Source: Bacteroidota bacterium (GTDB lineage Bacteria > Bacteroidota > Bacteroidia > Chitinophagales > Chitinophagaceae). From it: a stretch of 7,784 nucleotides of DNA. The notes below the pieces were generated by a model that was given only the letters and a program-made list of their open reading frames with translations, was not told the origin of the DNA and searched no databases. The position numbers and the translations under genes are program-made. The first letter of the stretch is position 1; every line of letters begins with the position of its first letter. The stretch is from positions 1 to 7,784 of the forward strand of contig JAEZDR010000018.1 in NCBI GenBank assembly GCA_023433265.1, read 5' to 3'. This document shows positions 5,608 through 7,784 of the stretch, one piece after another.

Positions 5608-6168
5608 TTAGTGAGCCTTGAATGGAACGGCCACTTTTACATCATCCCACATGATATTCAGGAAGTAATCGCTTTTCGCTTCTTCAAAGTAAATGGTCAG
5701 AGGCTCTACTATTTCGTTTGACTTTTGAACGGGCACATCAATCCTTGCCACATCCTTTTTCTGGTTGTAGTAGATGCCCCATGCATCTTTTTCACTGTTA
5801 ATGATGATGGTCCAGGTTTCCGGTTGACAAATAGCATATAAGGTGTACCTGCCCTTATGGATTGTTTTGTTTCCAAACTTTATATTCCGGAAGAATTCTA
5901 TTTCGGTTGCTTCGTTAGCTCCCACCCTCCATATTTCTCCAAAACGAACTATGCCATCAAATATGGGACGACCTGCTTTAAGCGGACGGCTATAGAGGAC
6001 CCTCGCTACGGGGTGGGGGTCTACCTTACTATTCATTTTCAGGATAGGATAGTTAGGTGGACAATAGGAAACATCGAGCGGCGACTTATCCAGGCTCGTT
6101 GGTTTTTGCTGAGCCTCCGCAGAGCAAAAAGAAAGGAGTAAAAATGCCAAGCATAACCCGGTTTTCAT
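5608..6168 (-). CDS. Secreted DUF2911 family protein
   Basis: A 186-residue exported protein matching DUF2911, a family found largely in Bacteroidota with no assigned function. Residues 1-19 form a signal peptide: K2, hydrophobic core LCLAFLLLSF, and a signal peptidase I site AEA before Q20. The mature domain opens with LDKSPLDVSYCPPNYP (26-41), then ARVLYSRPLKAGRPIFDG (55-72), the highly conserved IWRVGANEATEIEFF (79-93), KGRYTLYAI (105-113), WTIIINSEKDAWG (119-131) and a C-terminal YFLNIMWDDVKVAVP (168-182). It is probably a compact periplasmic beta protein. C15 is not in a good lipobox (F at -1), so lipidation is unlikely. The ATG at 6166-6168 is preferred over an in-frame TTG at 6172-6174, because it gives a normal signal peptide start MKTGL. 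It starts 29 bases after the acpH stop. Confidence 0.87.
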   Translation of the reverse strand: MKTGLCLAFLLLSFCSAEAQQKPTSLDKSPLDVSYCPPNYPILKMNSKVDPHPVARVLYSRPLKAGRPIFDGIVRFGEIWRVGANEATEIEFFRNIKFGNKTIHKGRYTLYAICQPETWTIIINSEKDAWGIYYNQKKDVARIDVPVQKSNEIVEPLTIYFEEAKSDYFLNIMWDDVKVAVPFKAH

Positions 6169-6184
6169 CAGCAAGTATTTTCAA

Positions 6185-6192
6185 CAAATATA
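6185..6192 (-). promoter_or_regulatory. -7 promoter box (TAnnTTTG) before the DUF2911 gene
   Basis: Read on the minus strand this is TATATTTG, an exact match to the Bacteroidota -7 consensus, ending 16 bases before the ATG at 6168. A -33 TTTG at the expected 19-23 base distance is not evident, because that space is the 3' end of acpH. It may give the DUF2911 gene transcription independent of dinB-acpH. Confidence 0.33.
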
Positions 6193-6197
6193 AAGGC

Positions 6198-6791
6198 TTA
6201 GGCCACTTTTAGTTTCTCTATCTCGGCGAGTGAAAATAATTTAACGTCTGCAATAAAATCATTGTAACAAGCTGCAAGTTCCTGGTAATGATACAGGAAG
6301 CAATCATAAGCGGGCTGTGCATCGCTGAGGTAGGCGGCCCTATGAACCAGCCCCTGCATACTTCGCTGCAAACCCCACGTGTGAATGTAGTTGAACAACC
6401 AGTTGTCGCGCCGCATGTAGGTAAGCATGCTTTGAAAACGCATTGGCAACACATTATAATGCTTCTGCAATACCTCGTAAGTAGCTGCTGCAAAGTCATA
6501 AAGGCTTGAAGGTGTGAACACTTGCGTGTCGTTGGCAAGGAAATGATCATAAGCCACGTCCACAAATGCCGGCGCATAGCGTGCAACCACCGGCTTAAAG
6601 AGTGCAGTAGCGGATCTCGTGGCCTCATGGCTATCAGTGAAGGCATCTATTTGCCGGTGTAATCTTATCCCTTTAAAAATTCCTTCAGGGTATTCGTATT
6701 GCTTGTTCCCTTTTACAAAATCGCTTATCATATTACCAACAAGCAACTCCTCATGTTGAAAAGAAAGGTATGCATGGGCAAGGTAGTTCAT
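6198..6791 (-). CDS. acpH: Acyl carrier protein phosphodiesterase (AcpH/DUF479 family)
   Basis: A 197-residue all-helical cytoplasmic protein of the ACP_PD (DUF479) family. The E. coli homologue AcpH (193 residues) removes 4'-phosphopantetheine from holo-ACP to give apo-ACP. It starts MNYLAHAYLS with H6 and continues with GNMISDFVKGN (19-29, D24), the central GIRLHRQIDAFTD (41-53, with H45, R46, D49 and D53) and VAYDHFL (79-85, with D82 and H83). These are the His/Asp residues expected for metal-dependent hydrolysis in an HD-like arrangement. No export signal is present. The start lies only 18 bases after the dinB stop, with an AGGAG sequence 10 bases ahead of the ATG, so the two are probably one transcript. 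Function follows the family; activity on ACP in this phylum is inferred. Confidence 0.88.
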   Translation of the reverse strand: MNYLAHAYLSFQHEELLVGNMISDFVKGNKQYEYPEGIFKGIRLHRQIDAFTDSHEATRSATALFKPVVARYAPAFVDVAYDHFLANDTQVFTPSSLYDFAAATYEVLQKHYNVLPMRFQSMLTYMRRDNWLFNYIHTWGLQRSMQGLVHRAAYLSDAQPAYDCFLYHYQELAACYNDFIADVKLFSLAEIEKLKVA

Positions 6792-6801
6792 GTAGTAACC
6801 G

Positions 6802-6806
6802 CTCCT
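6802..6806 (-). promoter_or_regulatory. Shine-Dalgarno-like site for acpH
   Basis: The minus strand reads AGGAG, ten bases before the acpH ATG and inside the short dinB-acpH gap. Most starts in this window lack such a site, as is usual in Bacteroidota, so its presence at a probable internal operon start is worth noting. The spacing is slightly long. Confidence 0.3.
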
Positions 6807-6809
6807 GTT

Positions 6810-7784
6810 TTATTCGTTAGGCTTTTTGCGAATCACTCTTGCTTTGCTCAGCGAATACTTCCCATACTGATCTTTTACAGAGTCGATAGCCTTGTAGAGT
6901 TTCGACTTCTTTTCTGCATCATCAAACAAACTGGATTGAACTGCATAGCTTGTGAAGTCGGTAAGCCGTACGCCAAGCAACCGAACGGGCTGCCCCCGCC
7001 GGTAAAGCTTATTAAACAGCATTTTGGCTGCTGCTATAAACTCATCATCCCTGTTTGTATAATCAATGGTAGTTTGCATGGAGGTGGTTTCAAAATCAGG
7101 ATAGCGAATCTTAACTGCTATACAACCTGCCAGCTTCTCATCGCCGCGTAGCTCATAAGCAACTTTCTCTGTCATTCTAACCAATTCCGACAAAAGGAAT
7201 GCGACGTCAGACGTGTTCTCATGGAAGGTGTTTTCTGTTGAAACAGATTTCGCTTCATGGTAAGGATGAACCTGGCTGTTACTTACGCCAAGTGCCTTCT
7301 GGTAAAGTTCCGGACCCCATTTGCCAAGCTCCTGTTCAAGTTCTTCAGTAGAATGTTTAAGGATATCTCCAATGGTGTTAATGCCCATTGCCTTCAGTAC
7401 AGCAAAGGTTTGATGCCCTACGCCAGATATCTTGTTTACTGCAAGTGGGGCAAGAAATTCTTTTTCATGGCCGGGTTGAACAAACAAGAACCCGTTAGGC
7501 TTGGCTTCATCCGTTGCAATTTTAGCGACCATCTTATTTGATGCTAAGCCGAAAGAAATTGGCAATTGTGTTTTAGCAATAATCTCTTCCCGCAATTGAA
7601 TCGTCCATTCGAAAACATTGAAGAAACGATCCATGCCTGTGAGGTCGAGATAAAACTCATCAATTGAAGCTTTCTCAAACAGCGGTGCTTTTGCTGCAAT
7701 AATGTCGGTTACCATTTTGCTGTACCTGCTGTACTCGCCCCTTGTACCTCTCACAAGTGTTGCATGAGGGCATAGCTGCATGGC
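6810..7784 (-). CDS. dinB: DNA polymerase IV, partial (N-terminus beyond window)
   Basis: A Y-family translesion DNA polymerase; 324 codons are visible and the frame is still open at the right edge. Residues are counted from the Met at 7781, which is internal. SIDEFYLDLTG (39-49) holds the catalytic S-x-D-E of the palm, aligning with E. coli S101-E104, so roughly 60 residues, including the first catalytic Asp and the steric gate, are missing. SFGLASNKMVAKIATDEAKPNG (76-97) completes the palm, and KISGVGHQT (117-125) is the thumb helix-hairpin-helix. The little-finger domain spans about 175-280. QSSLF (282-286) matches the beta-clamp binding motif QxxLF; here it is followed by a basic tail of 37 residues instead of sitting at the extreme C-terminus as in E. 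coli. acpH follows after 18 bases. SOS control cannot be judged because the promoter is outside. Confidence 0.95.
   Translation of the reverse strand, partial: AMQLCPHATLVRGTRGEYSRYSKMVTDIIAAKAPLFEKASIDEFYLDLTGMDRFFNVFEWTIQLREEIIAKTQLPISFGLASNKMVAKIATDEAKPNGFLFVQPGHEKEFLAPLAVNKISGVGHQTFAVLKAMGINTIGDILKHSTEELEQELGKWGPELYQKALGVSNSQVHPYHEAKSVSTENTFHENTSDVAFLLSELVRMTEKVAYELRGDEKLAGCIAVKIRYPDFETTSMQTTIDYTNRDDEFIAAAKMLFNKLYRRGQPVRLLGVRLTDFTSYAVQSSLFDDAEKKSKLYKAIDSVKDQYGKYSLSKARVIRKKPNE

Noticed and set aside
6699..7151. 150-codon plus-strand frame across acpH and dinB
   Set aside because: It spans the junction of two well-supported minus-strand genes and shows no domain.

Overview
The window looks like an ordinary chromosomal segment from a member of the Bacteroidota, most likely a Chitinophagaceae-like relative. 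The clues are protein families common in that phylum (DUF2911, the YkuK-type RNase H-like fold protein, a lipoprotein with a beta-rich C-terminus), general lack of Shine-Dalgarno sites, and several matches to the Bacteroidota promoter -7 box TAnnTTTG. No phage, insertion-sequence, CRISPR, rRNA or tRNA signal was seen. No gap exceeds 300 bases; the longest gene-free stretch is the 235-base interval 3442-3676.

Left part (1-1023): a SixA-type histidine phosphatase on the minus strand and a small CoA-binding Rossmann protein on the plus strand, divergent across an 84-base gap. Middle-left (1067-3441): three plus-strand genes with separate gaps. They encode a YkuK-family RNase H-like protein, an ATP-PP-loop protein of the diphthine-ammonia ligase family, and a predicted lipoprotein with a beta-rich C-terminal half. 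A hairpin follows ykuK, and promoter-like boxes precede ykuK and the PP-loop gene.

Centre (3442-3676): the intergenic space between convergent genes carries the most distinctive non-coding feature, seven head-to-tail 11-base units (3490-3566). The five core units differ from each other only by transitions.

Right part (3677-7784), all minus strand, in transcription order: dinB (DNA polymerase IV, N-terminus outside the window), an acyl-carrier-protein phosphodiesterase 18 bases downstream, a secreted DUF2911 protein 29 bases further on, and asparagine synthetase B 62 bases beyond that. dinB and acpH are probably co-transcribed. The DUF2911 gene has a promoter-like box of its own, and a small hairpin separates it from asnB.

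The genes are mostly housekeeping functions (translesion synthesis, ACP turnover, asparagine synthesis, phosphohistidine or phosphate-ester hydrolysis) and do not add up to one pathway. I see no clear previously undescribed multi-gene system. The items worth a second look are the 11-base repeat array, the lipoprotein/barrel-like protein, and the family members whose bacterial roles are unknown (YkuK, the diphthine-ligase homologue, DUF2911).
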